Shown: one piece after another, positions 12,401 through 24,070 of the stretch
How positions within the stretch are numbered: position 1 is the first letter of the stretch
Layout: each line of letters begins with the position of its first letter
Assembly (NCBI GenBank): GCA_029204225.1
Contig: CM055094.1
Coordinates: 22,628,657-22,692,656 of the forward strand
DNA from: Diphasiastrum complanatum
Taxonomy: Eukaryota > Streptophyta > Lycopodiopsida > Lycopodiales > Lycopodiaceae
Length of the DNA: 64,000 nucleotides
Direction: 5' to 3'
Notes under the pieces: generated by a model
The model's input: the letters and a program-made list of their open reading frames with translations, nothing else
The model's database searches: none
What the model was told of the DNA's origin: nothing
Program-made: the position numbers and the translations under genes

Positions 12401-12977
12401 AGGCAATGATATCTCCCTCTTATCTCATAATAGACTATGCATCTTAAGGTGATCCTTAGACTCCACCTCAGATAAAGAACATAACTAGCAAATCCTCTCG
12501 TCTCTCAGAGTTTTCTGAAAGTGTAAGCACTAGTATTTGCTATTGTTGAATCTAAATTTAGCCCTAACCAACAAGATGATCAGATGAACTATGCTAAGTA
12601 AGAACAAAAATTGGTGCGTATTAGAGAACAAGAAGTATTCTCAATCTGCTAGGTAACTATCGATTAAAACAAGTGGCTTCAACAACAAACAATTCCAATT
12701 TTTGGATAACTACAAATCAAAGTTACTAGTGATTTGACATGCATATACAAAACATCATATTTTATAAAGGATGATCAACTACACATACACAAATATAATA
12801 CCATTTTCCCAAATCACACTCCTCGACAATTGGAGAACTTGATGTAAATGCTAAACACAGTCGATATACATACATTACCATTGATGTAGAGTCACATACC
12901 ACAGTGCGTCGCTCAGGAATAAGGTTGTGGGGACCACTTTCCAAATCACCTCTGGACCCTCGAAACACAAAGCTCAT
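6290..12977 (-). CDS. SDIR1: SDIR1-type RING E3 ubiquitin ligase gene, exons 1-5, RING end not seen
   Basis: Five minus-strand exons splice in frame into a protein closely matching the N-terminal two thirds of plant SDIR1 (SALT- AND DROUGHT-INDUCED RING FINGER 1), an ER-membrane RING-H2 ubiquitin ligase that promotes abscisic-acid, drought and salt responses. Exons: 12900-12977, 10947-11004, 9411-9463, 7186-7417 and 6290-6425, together about 185 codons of an expected ~270-280. The start MSFVFRGSRGDLESG is the family start. Two membrane segments follow (AFLVTVLLLFMIV and LWLGMGVFLMATSLRMY), then the QQLQAQAQA stretch, RGRLQGLRLQLALLDREF and MSEAEISTLPVHKYK. Splice phases agree at every junction. 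The C-terminal RING-H2 exon is not visible from 1 to 6289. It may lie beyond the left edge after a TE-swollen intron, or be lost. Introns are 0.8-2.0 kb. Family assignment is confident; functionality is uncertain. Confidence 0.9.
7186..7417 (-). CDS. SDIR1: SDIR1 exon 4
   Basis: 232 bp. A strong pyrimidine-rich acceptor (TTTGTCTTCATTTGCAG) precedes it and a GTACCG donor follows. It encodes the second membrane segment (LWLGMGVFLMATSLRMY), the Gln/Ala-rich QQLQAQAQA stretch and the conserved juxtamembrane block ending DREFDDL, plus the first base of the next Asp. Confidence 0.93.
9411..9463 (-). CDS. SDIR1: SDIR1 exon 3
   Basis: 53-bp micro-exon with acceptor TTTGGTGCAG and donor GTGAGA (9405-9410). 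Joined to the last base of exon 2 it encodes VLLLFMIVNSHQMSPNFL, the first membrane helix and the conserved lumenal NSHQM loop. Confidence 0.9.
10265..10630. repeat. direct duplication within SDIR1 intron 2
   Basis: Two diverged copies of about 150-165 bp lie at roughly 10265-10414 and 10463-10630. Both contain CACCCAAAACTTATTGAC, TGTCAATGGAACCT and CCAAGATTTCCAATCTATG in the same order, separated by about 50 bp. Noncoding; probably an intronic segmental duplication or a repeat inserted twice. Confidence 0.8.
10947..11004 (-). CDS. SDIR1: SDIR1 exon 2
   Basis: 58 bp between an acceptor ending ATGGACAG and a GTGTGA donor (10941-10946). It encodes RIHGGSRALNANPMAFLVT plus one base of the next Val, entering the first membrane segment. 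It is too short to be found by ORF length. It was identified by protein match and splice phase. Confidence 0.88.
12062..12525 (-). pseudogene. LINE-like fragment, copy C, inside SDIR1 intron 1
   Basis: This is the same repeat family as the fragments at 1806-3515. On the minus strand GYEDPRCVA (about 12340-12375) matches YEDPRCVTL of copy A. The stretch at 12400-12500 aligns with the YEIRGRYHCLF and Cys/His region, though with stops. The downstream acidic tail (ESDDSDDDHDISRYRDQ) matches the Asp-rich tail of copy A. It sits in the first SDIR1 intron in the same orientation as the gene. It is heavily decayed. Confidence 0.6.
12900..12977 (-). CDS. SDIR1: SDIR1 exon 1 (start codon)
   Basis: 78 bp, 26 codons, from ATG (12975-12977) to a GTATGT donor (12894-12899), phase 0. 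It encodes MSFVFRGSRGDLESG followed by PERRTV, the conserved cytosolic N-terminus of SDIR1. Confidence 0.9.
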
Positions 12978-14004
12978 TTTTGTTTGAACAAATAGAAACT
13001 GTTTTAAACAAAGATGATCACAACTTTGCGCACACCACCACTTTCACTTCCTGCATTGCTAGGATGTGTATAAGTAAACTCCTCTATTTATATGTTTCAA
13101 AGTTGTATTGTCTTAGCCCCTTACATTTCATTATGCTCCACTATTTAAATCCAAAAGCTTTTACACTTTGGCTTTTCATCCTAAAATTTTCTTGCCAATG
13201 TGCCCAACCACAACCATTACCCAAGTAGCTTCTTACAAAAGCTTTTGCAACATTATCCCATTCCATGAAGTTTGTGAAACACCACCTGTAAAAAAATGGA
13301 AAGAAATACACGGTCAAAGATTCCATGGAAAAAATATCACAATTCTAAAAGAGTAAACATGAAAATGGAAATGCTTTAGAAAAACAAGCATATAGAGATA
13401 CTAACGAGAATTTAAACATGGTAGAAGAACATAATGACCAACTTAAAGTGTGTCTCAAAAAGTGTCTTATTGACAATCACACCCAATCATAATTTCACAA
13501 AGTACCTAAAATCACCAACTGCATCACCAAATGTAGAAGTGATATTTGCCCCCATGATGCTATAATATGTAACATAAGATTACATCGTTATTAAGGATGC
13601 CCATTTCTCACTGCAAAAAAACGATTTGCCCCCTTTGTATTTCATATGCTTCTTATCAATGATACAATTGTGGTAAACATCTTATTGGTTGATTATTAGG
13701 CTCTTTTGTATGTCATGCTCAAACTTTTGTGGCAATAACTCTCATACTCTAGCAACAATCATTTTCAATGATAATAAATCAATCACATTGCTCATTCTTA
13801 CCAAAACATCTCCACCATCAATGAAAGGTTATACTTAATATTGTCATCACAACTTTTGTTCTGTCTTTCATGATTTTTGCAATATGCTTAGCTACTTTTC
13901 ATGATTTTACGGGTACTCCAGTCGATAACACACTTTCATATGTGGCACCTTATGGCCATTTTGCATGCTTAACCATTGTTTTCAATCATCTTACAAGGTC
14001 TAAA
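12978..14004. other. gene-free stretch upstream of SDIR1 start codon
   Basis: AT-rich DNA with no domain. A possible splice acceptor (AAACAG before TTTCTATTTG) lies about 25 bp upstream of the SDIR1 ATG on the minus strand. The 5' UTR could therefore be split by an intron, but nothing proves this. Confidence 0.3.
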
Positions 14005-14462
14005 TGTTAAGTGTTAATGTTCGCAATGTTACCCCTAATGTTGTCGTCTAGGATTAATTAGGACTATTAGGCCATGCCTACGTGCTAATTCTAGGGGCCT
14101 TTACCTATATTTAGTAAAGTCAAGTTAGAATTAGACTCAAGGTCAAGATTCCAATGCTTGGTTTGGAGCACAAGTTATGCTATAGATAGGTGTTGGATGC
14201 TTTTACCTTATATAGGTATTAGAGACATCAATTAAGTAATTGCTTTTAAGGTTGCTTTTGCTGCTTTTGCTTTTTGGCATAGACTATTTTCTATAAGTAT
14301 GTAGTGCGCCCTAGTCCATTTGCAATGGGACATAGTTGGAGTACATCTCATCATTATGCTTCATCATTGTTGTTTGTGTTCTCTCTCATGTGTATGACTA
14401 TTGCCTAACAACAATAGAAATCTTGTCTTGGGTTACTTGTATGAGAAAGTCAGTTTCTAACA
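14005..14462 (+). mobile_element. LTR family X, copy A, with degenerate primer site
   Basis: A 458-bp block begins TGTTAAGTGTTAATG and ends TTTCTAACA, followed at 14463 by TGGCATCCGAGAGAGC, a decayed form of the initiator-Met tRNA primer site TGGTATCAGAGC. The block recurs at 14719-15044 and 16956-17325, supporting its reading as an LTR. It includes GGGCC, CTATATTTAG and TTTGCAATGGGAC landmarks shared by all copies. Confidence 0.7.
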
Positions 14463-14671
14463 TGGCATCCGAGAGAGCATGGTTCAAGATTCAAGAGAAC
14501 AAGGAGGTAGTCAACTAACGGGATCAATCATCATATTTAGATTGATTCGACCATCTTTTGAGGTGCGGAGGTGGTGTCCCTAGCTAGCTCTCAATTTCAA
14601 TTTCCATCTACAAGGGTGGCAGATTTGTGGAAGGCGATTCGGCGCTACAAGGAGAGGAGCGGTGCTCCATG

Positions 14672-15044
14672 AGGCGACTGTTAGAGTTAATGTTCACATT
14701 GTTACTCCTAAAGGCGACTGTTAGAGTTAATGTTCACATTGTTACTCCTAATGTTGTCATCTAGGAATAATTAAATTTATTGGGCCACATGCAAGCTAAT
14801 TCTAGGGGCCTCTACCTATATATAGTAAAAGTCGAGTTAGAATTTAGTTAATCAAGTTCAAGATTCTAATGCTTTTCGGCATAGACCAAAGTCTATAAGT
14901 ATGTAGTTCGCCCTAGGTCATTTGCAATGGGACGTAGCTGCCATTTCTCATCACGTTTGTTCTCTCTCATGTGTTTGACTAATGTTTCATCACAATAGGA
15001 ATCTTGTCTTGGGTTACTTGTATGAGCAAGTTGGTTTTCTAACA
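14672..15044 (+). mobile_element. LTR family X, copy B, with duplicated 5' end
   Basis: The LTR proper is 14719-15044, ending TTTTCTAACA. It lacks a central segment present in copy A. Its first 40 bp, together with the flanking AGGCGAC, are duplicated in tandem (units starting 14672 and 14712). Confidence 0.7.
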
Positions 15045-16955
15045 TAAATCTGCCTCAGATCTCAGGTTACTGTAGGACAACAAAAACAGGGAGTCAATAT
15101 TGTCAGGAGGACGACGTGGATCTTCTAGGAGAAGACTTTCAGACCTGATCGCTGACCTATTCGCTACTACCTGAAAGTTGGATCGCTGGAATCAGATCAC
15201 TGGCTGAGCTGGAAATCGCTGCATTAGAACTGTTTAATGGGTGACTGGATCACTGCTACAGATCGCTGACAGACCTGTTGCTGTTGTATTAGATTGTTGG
15301 TAGATCTGATCAATGTTCGCTGGCTGCCTACTGCTGGATCGCTGCATGCAGACCTGGTTAACTATTTACTAGTTGTGGAAACTTGATTGCAGCTGGAACC
15401 TCTTCGCTGCAGATTTGAATCTGCTGACCTGTGAAAGCCTGACAGGTGGGGCCGTCATTCTACATTGTATCGGTTTGGTTTCCAAACTTTCTTGTCTATC
15501 TGACCTAGGAACACATGAGTTTTATAATTAATCGAAGTGATTGTTTGTTGTGGTTGTCAGGTAATTCTTGGATACCATCCAAGTCATAGTTGATTGTTTA
15601 TGTGGTGGTACCAAGTGATTCATGTGGTGGTACCAAGTGAGATCAATTCCAGTAGGAAGATCTGTTTTGAGTTGGAGAAAAGTTGTTTATTCAAGCCCGA
15701 CAATCTATCCAAGTTCATGTTCTGTCATGTGGTAGATTCTAATGTTTCCAATAAGATTTGGAAGCTAAGGCTGTAGATAAGCCGTTGAAAACCAACAGTA
15801 CAAGTTGTTGTTTAGTCTCAAGAAAAACAACAAGGTTCATTTCTATGAATCGACAGGTTCTTGATCAACCTTAGAAAATCTATATGAAGTCTTCTTAAGT
15901 GAAGCAGGTTCCTTCAAGGAAGATGGATGTACAACAGTTGGGAAGTTTGCATATGACATAGTGTCAAGATAAATAGATGCCATGATGAGATGCTTTCTAA
16001 GTTGGAAAGTGGTTTGAAGCAAGTGACTCTATGTGTGAGAAACAGGTAGGAGATTCTATGGAGAAGATAATGTCAAGTGCTTTGTGTGAGAAAGTATTTG
16101 AGGGGGAGTATCAGTTACTTTGTGTGAGGAAGTATTGTATACGTGTTATCTTTCTATTGGGGATACTATACTACTTGCATATTTGGTTTGGTTCATGGAT
16201 GACATTCTATTTGTATCATTGTTGGAGAGCGGTTGGAATGCAAACATGAAGTGTACATCCAGGGAGAGAATTTCAGCTAAGTCCCTCAAGTTCAACACAC
16301 GTGGTAACTAATGAGAGTACCAAGAGAATTGAAGTGAATTCAAATTGACACAAGTGGAGCCAACTGCTTATGAAGTACGGGTTTCTAACTTAGGTGTTGA
16401 TGTAGGAGATTTGGTGTTGACATTTGTAGATTCATTTCCTACTTATGATTGTTATGATGGTGCTATGGTAATCAAAGAGGAGTACATTTTCTTGATGGTT
16501 GTTGATGAGATCCTTACATATTCGTGGTAGGGAAGATGTTCAAAAAAGACCAAGGGAGTCAATCTTCAAGCAAAGTTGTCAAAGTTATGGCAAAGGTTAA
16601 TCATGTCCACATAATTTGATTCAAGGGGAGTCAAGTTGTTTGAGCCTAAAAAAGTTTAGGTATTGGGTGGTGATATGTTGCACTCATGGTGGTCACACAT
16701 ATGCACTAAAGGGATATGAAGACTAAAGCAAGACATTGGGAAGTCATATGAAGCAGGTTCATATGAAAAGGATCGGCATTCGAAGGAATTCTACATCATC
16801 ATACAAAGGAAGTTCTACATCAAGTAGATCAGAGTTGATCGTGGATTCTACATCAGAATTGAGAATCCTCATTACATGGGCGTCATGGAGGATATACATG
16901 CATACTTGTGCTGTGCATAGTTATTGTTATTAACAATGTAAACATTAAGGAGGAG
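15045..16955 (+). mobile_element. internal region of LTR family X, decayed
   Basis: Lies between LTR copies B and C and ends with a purine tract (AAGGAGGAG, 16947-16955) immediately before the third LTR, as in a plus-strand retrotransposon. Coding capacity is nearly gone. One short frame near 16140-16260 (GDTILLAYLVWFMDDI) is weakly reminiscent of a Copia reverse transcriptase, but I would not rely on it. It may be non-autonomous. Confidence 0.5.
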
Positions 16956-17325
16956 TGCTAGAGTTAATGTTCACATTGTTACCCTTAATGTTGTCATCCA
17001 GGATTGATTAAGATTATTGGGCCATGCCTGAGTGCTTATTCTAGGGCCTTTACCTATATTTAGTAAAAGTCAAGTTAGGTCAAGTTCGAGATTCTAGTGC
17101 TCGATTTGGAGCACAAATTTTGCAATAGATAGATGGTGGGTGCTTTTACCTTCTATAGAGACATCAACTAGGCAATTGCTTTGAGGCTACTTTTTCTTTT
17201 CGGCATAGACCAAAGTTTATAAGTATGTAGTGCACCCTAGCTCATTTGCTATGAGACATAGTTGGAGTTTCTCATCACTTGTGTTCTCTCTCATGTGTTT
17301 GGCTATTGTTTCATCACAATAGGAA
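16956..17325 (+). mobile_element. LTR family X, copy C (3' LTR, truncated)
   Basis: Starts TGCTAGAGTTAATG directly after the purine tract and follows copy A through its length. The last ~50 bp seen in copy A (TCTTGTCTTGGG to TCTAACA) are missing. From 17326 to 18280 I see no gene. Confidence 0.65.
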
Positions 17326-18280
17326 CACATTATTGATAAGAAAATGCCAATAAGTATGAAGTTAAAATAGATCACCAAAGATCTCAAAATGCAAGTTAAT
17401 CTTGATTGGTCACAAGGTGAATGGGGGCCAAGAACTATGTGAGTGATTGAATTGAATTTACAAGTGAGAATACGGACATGATCCTCCAGGTCAGATTAAC
17501 ATTATGTGAATTACTAGAGCTTCCTTAAATTTCTTAGTTCATTGTTCAAAGGCTTTTATGGACATTCTGAAGGTTATTTCAGAGATTGGAAGGTTTTCAC
17601 AACCATGTAAGTCCTGGTTCTTGGGATTTTCCCTAATTTGTGTGCCCAAGGGCAGTCTCAAATCAGGAAAAATCCTGGCCAGAGGACTTTCCACCATAAT
17701 TAGAAGCAACTAGGGCGTGGGGCGTACTCTATAACCCTAAGCTGACGTCACGCATCCCAAAAAAGATGGTCTTGACTAGATACCTGGACTTGCATAATGG
17801 GTTAACCACAGCATAGTATTGTGTTGCATAATCTGCTAATCATAGTACAAAAATGCTAACCATACTTCCGTTTTTAAAAAAATTAAAAAATTTCAAACCA
17901 ATGAAATTCACTGGCAAAAAACGCTAAAATCACTTTCCCCAGTTTGTTTTTTAACCAAAAATTATGTCTCCCCTGCTTGGTTGCTACATTTGTTATCTGC
18001 ACACCCCCAGGCTGCAATTACCAAATACAATAAATTTCACTAATCTGACCTATTGCATCAGCCCGATGTAGACTTGATTCGTTCAAATTTTCCGTTTGAA
18101 GAGATTCAAAGGTTTTCAAAACTCCAGAGAGGTCCAATTTCACGAAATAGCGAAACAAGCTCAATGAAACGAAATCCTTCCAAAGCAACAAAGTATGTTC
18201 ATACTAGAAATTTCAACTTCTTACGAAATGTGCAAATCGCACTCACTCTTAACGGCCACAACACATCCGCCAGGGCAAAA

Positions 18281-18389
18281 TCTATGGATATTTCTTCCTC
18301 TGCTCCCTGCTAATGTAATAATAATACCATCTAGTTCGCTCTGACGATCCAAACAAAGCAGCGCCTGATTTTCCCTCGCTCTTATTCAT

Positions 18390-18431
<42 letters not shown>

Positions 18432-18830
18432 TTCGATCAATGGCCCTCTCGTTATATCCCCCCGCATATCTTCATGGCGCGGAGAGAGTTTAAGCCCGCC
18501 ACCGTTGGATAATCTGGCCACCATTCAGATCGTCCCAAGCTACCTAGATCAGCCATTGGAATTATCACACGTGGCAAACATGACTCGTGGATAGCATCCA
18601 ACGGGGCGGATGCAAAATTTATTGGCCCGTGGACTTCCACGCCAGGCCTCACTGTATGCCGTGGTGTAACGGAGAATCTGACAAAATGACAAGCATTGCA
18701 GTTTGACGGGTGCGTGGCCGTCAAAGGCAATGTTGGTAACTTTTGAACTTTTTCCCATACTATCCATCCATGGCCTCCATTAAGGCAAACGCTCGAGTTG
18801 CGCACTACAGCTCAAGGACATGAAATAGCT
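18281..18830 (-). promoter_or_regulatory. possible minus-strand promoter and GA-rich 5' UTR
   Basis: A locally GC-richer segment with promoter-like features on the minus strand: a G-box/ABRE-type core (CACGTG within ACACGTGGC, 18568-18576), a CCAACGGTGG word (about 18500), a weak TATA-like GATATAAC near 18452 and a GA-rich tract (18399-18427) where a 5' UTR would start. Minus-strand transcription would head towards SDIR1, whose ATG is 5.4 kb away, so an untranslated first exon here is conceivable. This is inference only. A plus-strand promoter with a CT-rich patch is an alternative. Confidence 0.25.
18399..18427. repeat. (CT)n microsatellite
   Basis: Short CT run inside the possible promoter region, extended on its left by the related word CTCGCTCGCTC. 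Confidence 0.9.
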
Positions 18831-19167
18831 ACTTGTTTCCCTCTATTTGTCTGGAGTTTCTATCCCCGTGTAAACTTCAAAAAACTCTATCGTGTGAATA
18901 GACTGTAGTGGCTTGAGAGGGCCCTTCTACCCACACTCTCAATCCACTATTGACCGAAATAGCCAGCCAAGTTCGAACCGAAATCTCTGTTTCATGGAGA
19001 CATGCTCTAGTTTTAAAGATAGCCAACATTTGCAATATGTGGATGTCACTAGAAGCAAGTCAACGTGTCTAGAATTGAACAAATCACAAAACAGCTTTAA
19101 ATCAACAAGTGTGTCGTACCTCTTTTGCAATACATAGTGCGTACAATCTTTATTGGGGCACAGATGG

Positions 19168-19170
<3 letters not shown>

Positions 19171-19220
<50 letters not shown>
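19171..19220. repeat. (GA)n microsatellite, 50 bp
   Basis: Pure GA run in otherwise AT-rich, gene-free DNA. Confidence 0.95.
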
Positions 19221-19222
<2 letters not shown>

Positions 19223-19317
19223 ACTATGATTGAAAATAATCACTTCATCACCTACAAAATTTTGAAGCTAAATATATTTTAGTTGATTAAGAAACTACAA
19301 CCATAGAATATTCATAA

Positions 19318-19590
19318 TTGATATTGTGCATATTCATGTTCATTATTAAAAGAATTCACAATCAATATTCAAAGTACTTGTTCACCATCAATATACAAGT
19401 ACCACAATCAATATTCAAAATGTTCACAATAAAGACTAAACGTACTCACAATCAATATTTGGGGCATTCACAATCAATATTTAAAGTATTCTTAATCAGT
19501 ATTTACAATATTCATAGTCATTACTCAAAGCATCCAAGATCAATATTCAATCATGTTTCATTACTTTAAAGTATTTATAGTTAATGCTCG
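19318..19590. repeat. degenerate AT-rich minisatellite, unit about 20-25 bp
   Basis: The word CACAATCAATATTCAAAGTA and variants recur about ten times (for example near 19360, 19410, 19447, 19470, 19490 and 19530), so open frames here are repeat artefacts. From 19591 to 20773 no gene is seen. Confidence 0.75.
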
Positions 19591-20771
19591 GAGTTTTAGA
19601 TATGCAACACATTGTGTTTATGAACAAAAAATAAACCAATAAACTAATAGGCAATAGAAATTCGAATATTAAATGGTTTACAAAAAAAAAAAACAATGAA
19701 ACTATTACATACCTATTGGCAATGAAGTTGTTTTAGACACACTTTTGTGTGCAAGCGCACAAAAGTGCATTGTAGGCATTATGGAGTATCATGCAACTAA
19801 AACTCAATTGTTTCAGTCACATAAAAGAGTAGACGTGCACACGGATTTGTCCCTTTGATAATTCCCAAAAAAACATTACCCCACCTGATTGAAATTTGAC
19901 CTTGAAAATACTATAATCCACAAGATTTGGAGGCAGATGCTTTTATGGTCATGGTATCCCAAGGTACTCAAGATGACTTCATACTTCAAGAACCAAAGAC
20001 TTGGGCAATGTAATCATTACTATTTGAGATTTCTATCTTGTCTGAGCTATTAAATGAAATTCTGTGCTACATGAGCATCATCAATATGTGTAATAAAAGA
20101 GACATGTTTACGCTTCAATCCCATGTATAAATGCAGTTACACAATAGATTAGTTATTCATTTGAGTTCGTATCATTCCTTCATCGACTGTTTTCTAATAT
20201 AAAGTGTCTCCCAATTTTGTTGATTTTGAAATCCTTTTTAGCCATTGACATAGGGGATTTTGGGTGCACATACCTCTCTCTACATATCTCAAAATTGAAG
20301 TACTTTTTGGATTGTGTCACATAAGAATTTTTTTCTTTTAATCTTTTTTGTATTGTACTTAATAAGATGAGTGAACAATGCTTGTGTGCTATGTAAAGGA
20401 CACTCCACATTGCTACAGAGTATGGTTTTAAACATTATGCAATATGTCATGCATGTTGATGATGTGGTGGAACTATATTATCTCCTCAACTAAACCATCG
20501 TCTTCCATTAGCGAGATGAATAATGGTGTCACGAGTAATTGGTACTATGAACACTCACATGCACAATCACCAAAACATAACACCTCTTGATTCAAGGAAA
20601 TATATATTTTGGAAAACTTTCCTCCTAATCTCATTATGGAAAAGGATGACAATATGATCTTAAGCAGCTGCTTGGTGTGTCTTTAACAACAACAACAATT
20701 TTCTTCTATTTGTTAGCCAAATTTTTTTCACCAAAATTAGGACTAATGTCGACAAGAATTTTCACAAAACT

Positions 20772-20773
<2 letters not shown>

Positions 20774-20807
<34 letters not shown>

Positions 20808-20827
20808 TATACATATATATATATATA

Positions 20828-20882
<55 letters not shown>
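20774..20882. repeat. compound (TACATA)n, (TA)n and (GT)n microsatellite
   Basis: TACATA-type repeats at 20774-20830 followed by a pure (GT)n run at 20832-20882, which directly abuts the apparent start of the Gypsy-1 LTR. Confidence 0.95.
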
Positions 20883-21772
<890 letters not shown>

Positions 21773-22034
21773 TGTTAGAAATCAATGATAAACTTCATTG
21801 TTACTGTTTACGATGCACATTAATGTTGACAGTTGTGACCAGCTGTCAATAGTCGTAGGCTAGTCTATTAGTCTACTCGTAGGTTTTCTCTCTCTATCAG
21901 GGTTCAAGGTTTTTTTGTACATTTTACATTCTGTATGAGTTAGTGTGATAGTGTGACAGTGCGTGCTCTTCTTCCACCTTCTTGTGGTGATTGCTTATGG
22001 TGAATGCTTGATGTTGCATATCTAATTCTTGACA
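21773..22034 (+). mobile_element. Copia-1 5' LTR
   Basis: 262 bp, matching 25908-26169 end to end. It ends in CTTGACA immediately before the primer-binding site. Confidence 0.95.
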
Positions 22035-22046
22035 TGGTATCAGAGC
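22035..22046 (+). other. Copia-1 primer-binding site
   Basis: TGGTATCAGAGC, the standard plant Copia primer site complementary to initiator-Met tRNA, directly adjoining the 5' LTR. Confidence 0.95.
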
Positions 22047-22586
22047 AGCGATAGTCCTACGTGCCTGATCAGTGGATACAACTTGTCACAGGCTCCGCAA
22101 CGAAGTGAGAAAGTCCTTCACGGGAGGTGAAAGCTTGGAGAGACAAAAACGGCTGGAAGAAATTCTTCTTTGGTGTATTTTGTAGGGTTGGAGCTCAGAA
22201 TCATCAGTGGAGAACGAAAGCACAGTCCCAAAGGCATCAGAAAGGCCAGGGCAGCATCAGACAGATTGAAAATCTGTTGAGTGGGGGAGATTTTTACAAT
22301 ACTTCCTAGTTATTGTGGAAAGTGCTATTTGTGTGAGAGGTTTTGCCAAGAAATCTCTCATTTGTCTATTTGGAGTACCGCAAATCACACTAGACAGTGT
22401 CTAGTACTACCATTCAGAGTTAGAAGGCTTCATACTTTTCACATTACTGATCTCTATCTTTTGAACGATCACACATTTCGAAATCTTTGCAAAGAGGAGG
22501 CGGCGTAGCCGCTGTGCCGAAGTGGGGAATCTAGAATATTCTCTCTGAAAGTTCTTATATTCCCTCTATTTTTAATCTTTTTCGTA

Positions 22587-22838
22587 CCAATATTGAATCG
22601 ACGCGCCAGAGGTACGAAAAATCTTGAGCAGTCGTACATCCGCGCGTCATACAGATATAGCGTACCTGTGCCAATATCGGATCGACGCGCCAGAGGTAAA
22701 GAAAACCAAGAGCAGTCGTACATCCGTGCGTCATACCAATATCACATATCAAAACCAATATCGGAGTGACGCGCCAGAGGTAAAGAGAATCCCGAGCAGT
22801 CGTGCACCGCGCGTCGTACCGATATCAGGTGTACAACC
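22587..22838 (+). repeat. three 84-bp tandem repeats in the Copia-1 leader
   Basis: Units start at 22587, 22671 and 22755. Each carries GACGCGCCAGAGG and, about 45 bp later, a GCGCGTC word able to pair with GACGCGC. The array lies in the transcribed leader, just before gag (22898). Confidence 0.9.
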
Positions 22839-22897
22839 AAAAATTTACAGTTCTGTGGTGTGAATAAATTTTGTGATCCAGACTCGTCTATCCAGTA

Positions 22898-23988
22898 ATG
22901 ACAACTCTAAGCGAGAGTGTTCTTAATGAGTCAAGCAAATTGGAAGGTGCCGGCAACTATGCAGTTTGGAAATTCAAACTGAAGAACATTTTGATGGAAA
23001 AGGAGCTATGGGGAATCGTGACAGGTGAAGAGACAAGGCCAGTGATTGAAGAAGATCAGTGGGCATTTGATAGGAGAAGACGGAAAGCCCAAAATGTCAT
23101 CAACTTATCAGTTAGAGATGCAATTATTCCTTATATTTTATATTCAGAAGGACCAAAAAAAATGTGAGATACATTGAAGGCATTGTTTGAAACGACAAAT
23201 ACATCTCGAATACTATTTTTAAAAACAAAGTTGCATACATTGTGGATGGATGATGGTGCAACTATTGCTGATCACATACTGAAGATCAAAGAGATCCGTG
23301 ATCAATTAGCAACAGTTGGAGAGCGAGTACAAGATCATGAGATCGTGCAATTGACATTGAATAGTCTGAGTGAGCACATCAGATGTTTGTGACGAGTATA
23401 GCCACAAGAGAAAATCTTCCAACCTATGAAGAACTAGGTGGATTGCTTTTGCAAGAAGAGCAACATCAAGAGAACTTGAATTATCGTAACAGGAGTTATG
23501 ATCAAGCTCTTGCAGTTAGAGGACGAGATGGAAGATCTGGCCATGGAAAGTATCAATCGAGAGGAGGAAACTCAAGCCGAGAATCATTTCAACAATTTCA
23601 TGAGCAAGTCAATGATAGTCCGAATCGAGGTAATTGGAATCAAGACCGAGGTCAAGGACGCGGCTATTCAAGACAAAATAAACCTCGAAATTGTAGGTAC
23701 TACAACAAACCTGGTCATTGGGAGCGTGAATGCTTCAAGAAACAAAAGGAGATGGAACAAAGAAAAGACAAATGGCAAGTGAGAAATTATGCTGATCAAC
23801 ATCAATTTGATGACTATTATTATGAAGACAATTATACTGATCAACATCAATATGATGATGATCAATATGAAGATGATACATGTGAGAATTCAAAATTGTT
23901 CATTACAGCATTAATGATAAGTGATGAAGCCAAGGATATCTGGTACATTGATAGTGGTGCATCCAAGCACATGACTTCAAGGAAATAG
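22898..23988 (+). pseudogene. Copia-1 gag and protease, degenerate
   Basis: The frame starts at MTTLSESVLNESSKLEGAGN with the Copia gag signature NYAVWKFKLKNIL. A TGA at 23165-23167 probably replaces Trp (KKM-stop-DTLKALFE), and a frameshift near 23390 leads to the rest of gag. The zinc knuckle reads CRYYNKPGHWEREC, with the second cysteine changed to tyrosine. The protease active site IDSGASKHMT follows at about 23950, then a stop at 23986-23988. Gag would package element RNA and the aspartic protease would mature the polyprotein. With these lesions neither is expected to work. Confidence 0.85.
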
Positions 23989-24070
23989 TGGTTTTCAGAA
24001 CTCAAGAAAACTGACAATGGTGATGAAGTTGAACAAGTTGATGGCAAATTGCTATCTGTTAAATGAGTTG

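Noticed and set aside
16120..16311. Possible Copia reverse transcriptase (WFMDDI) in LTR family X
   Set aside because: Only one loose motif with no flanking conserved blocks; too weak to annotate as a coding relic.
18452..18805. 117-codon minus-strand frame in the GC-richer island
   Set aside because: No domain or protein-like pattern; promoter-like motifs better explain the composition.
19318..19569. 83-codon frame with repeated His, Asn and Gln residues
   Set aside because: It is the translation of a degenerate AT-rich minisatellite.
22587..22838. Regular repeats considered as a CRISPR array
   Set aside because: Directly abutting 84-bp units without spacers, inside a plant retrotransposon leader.
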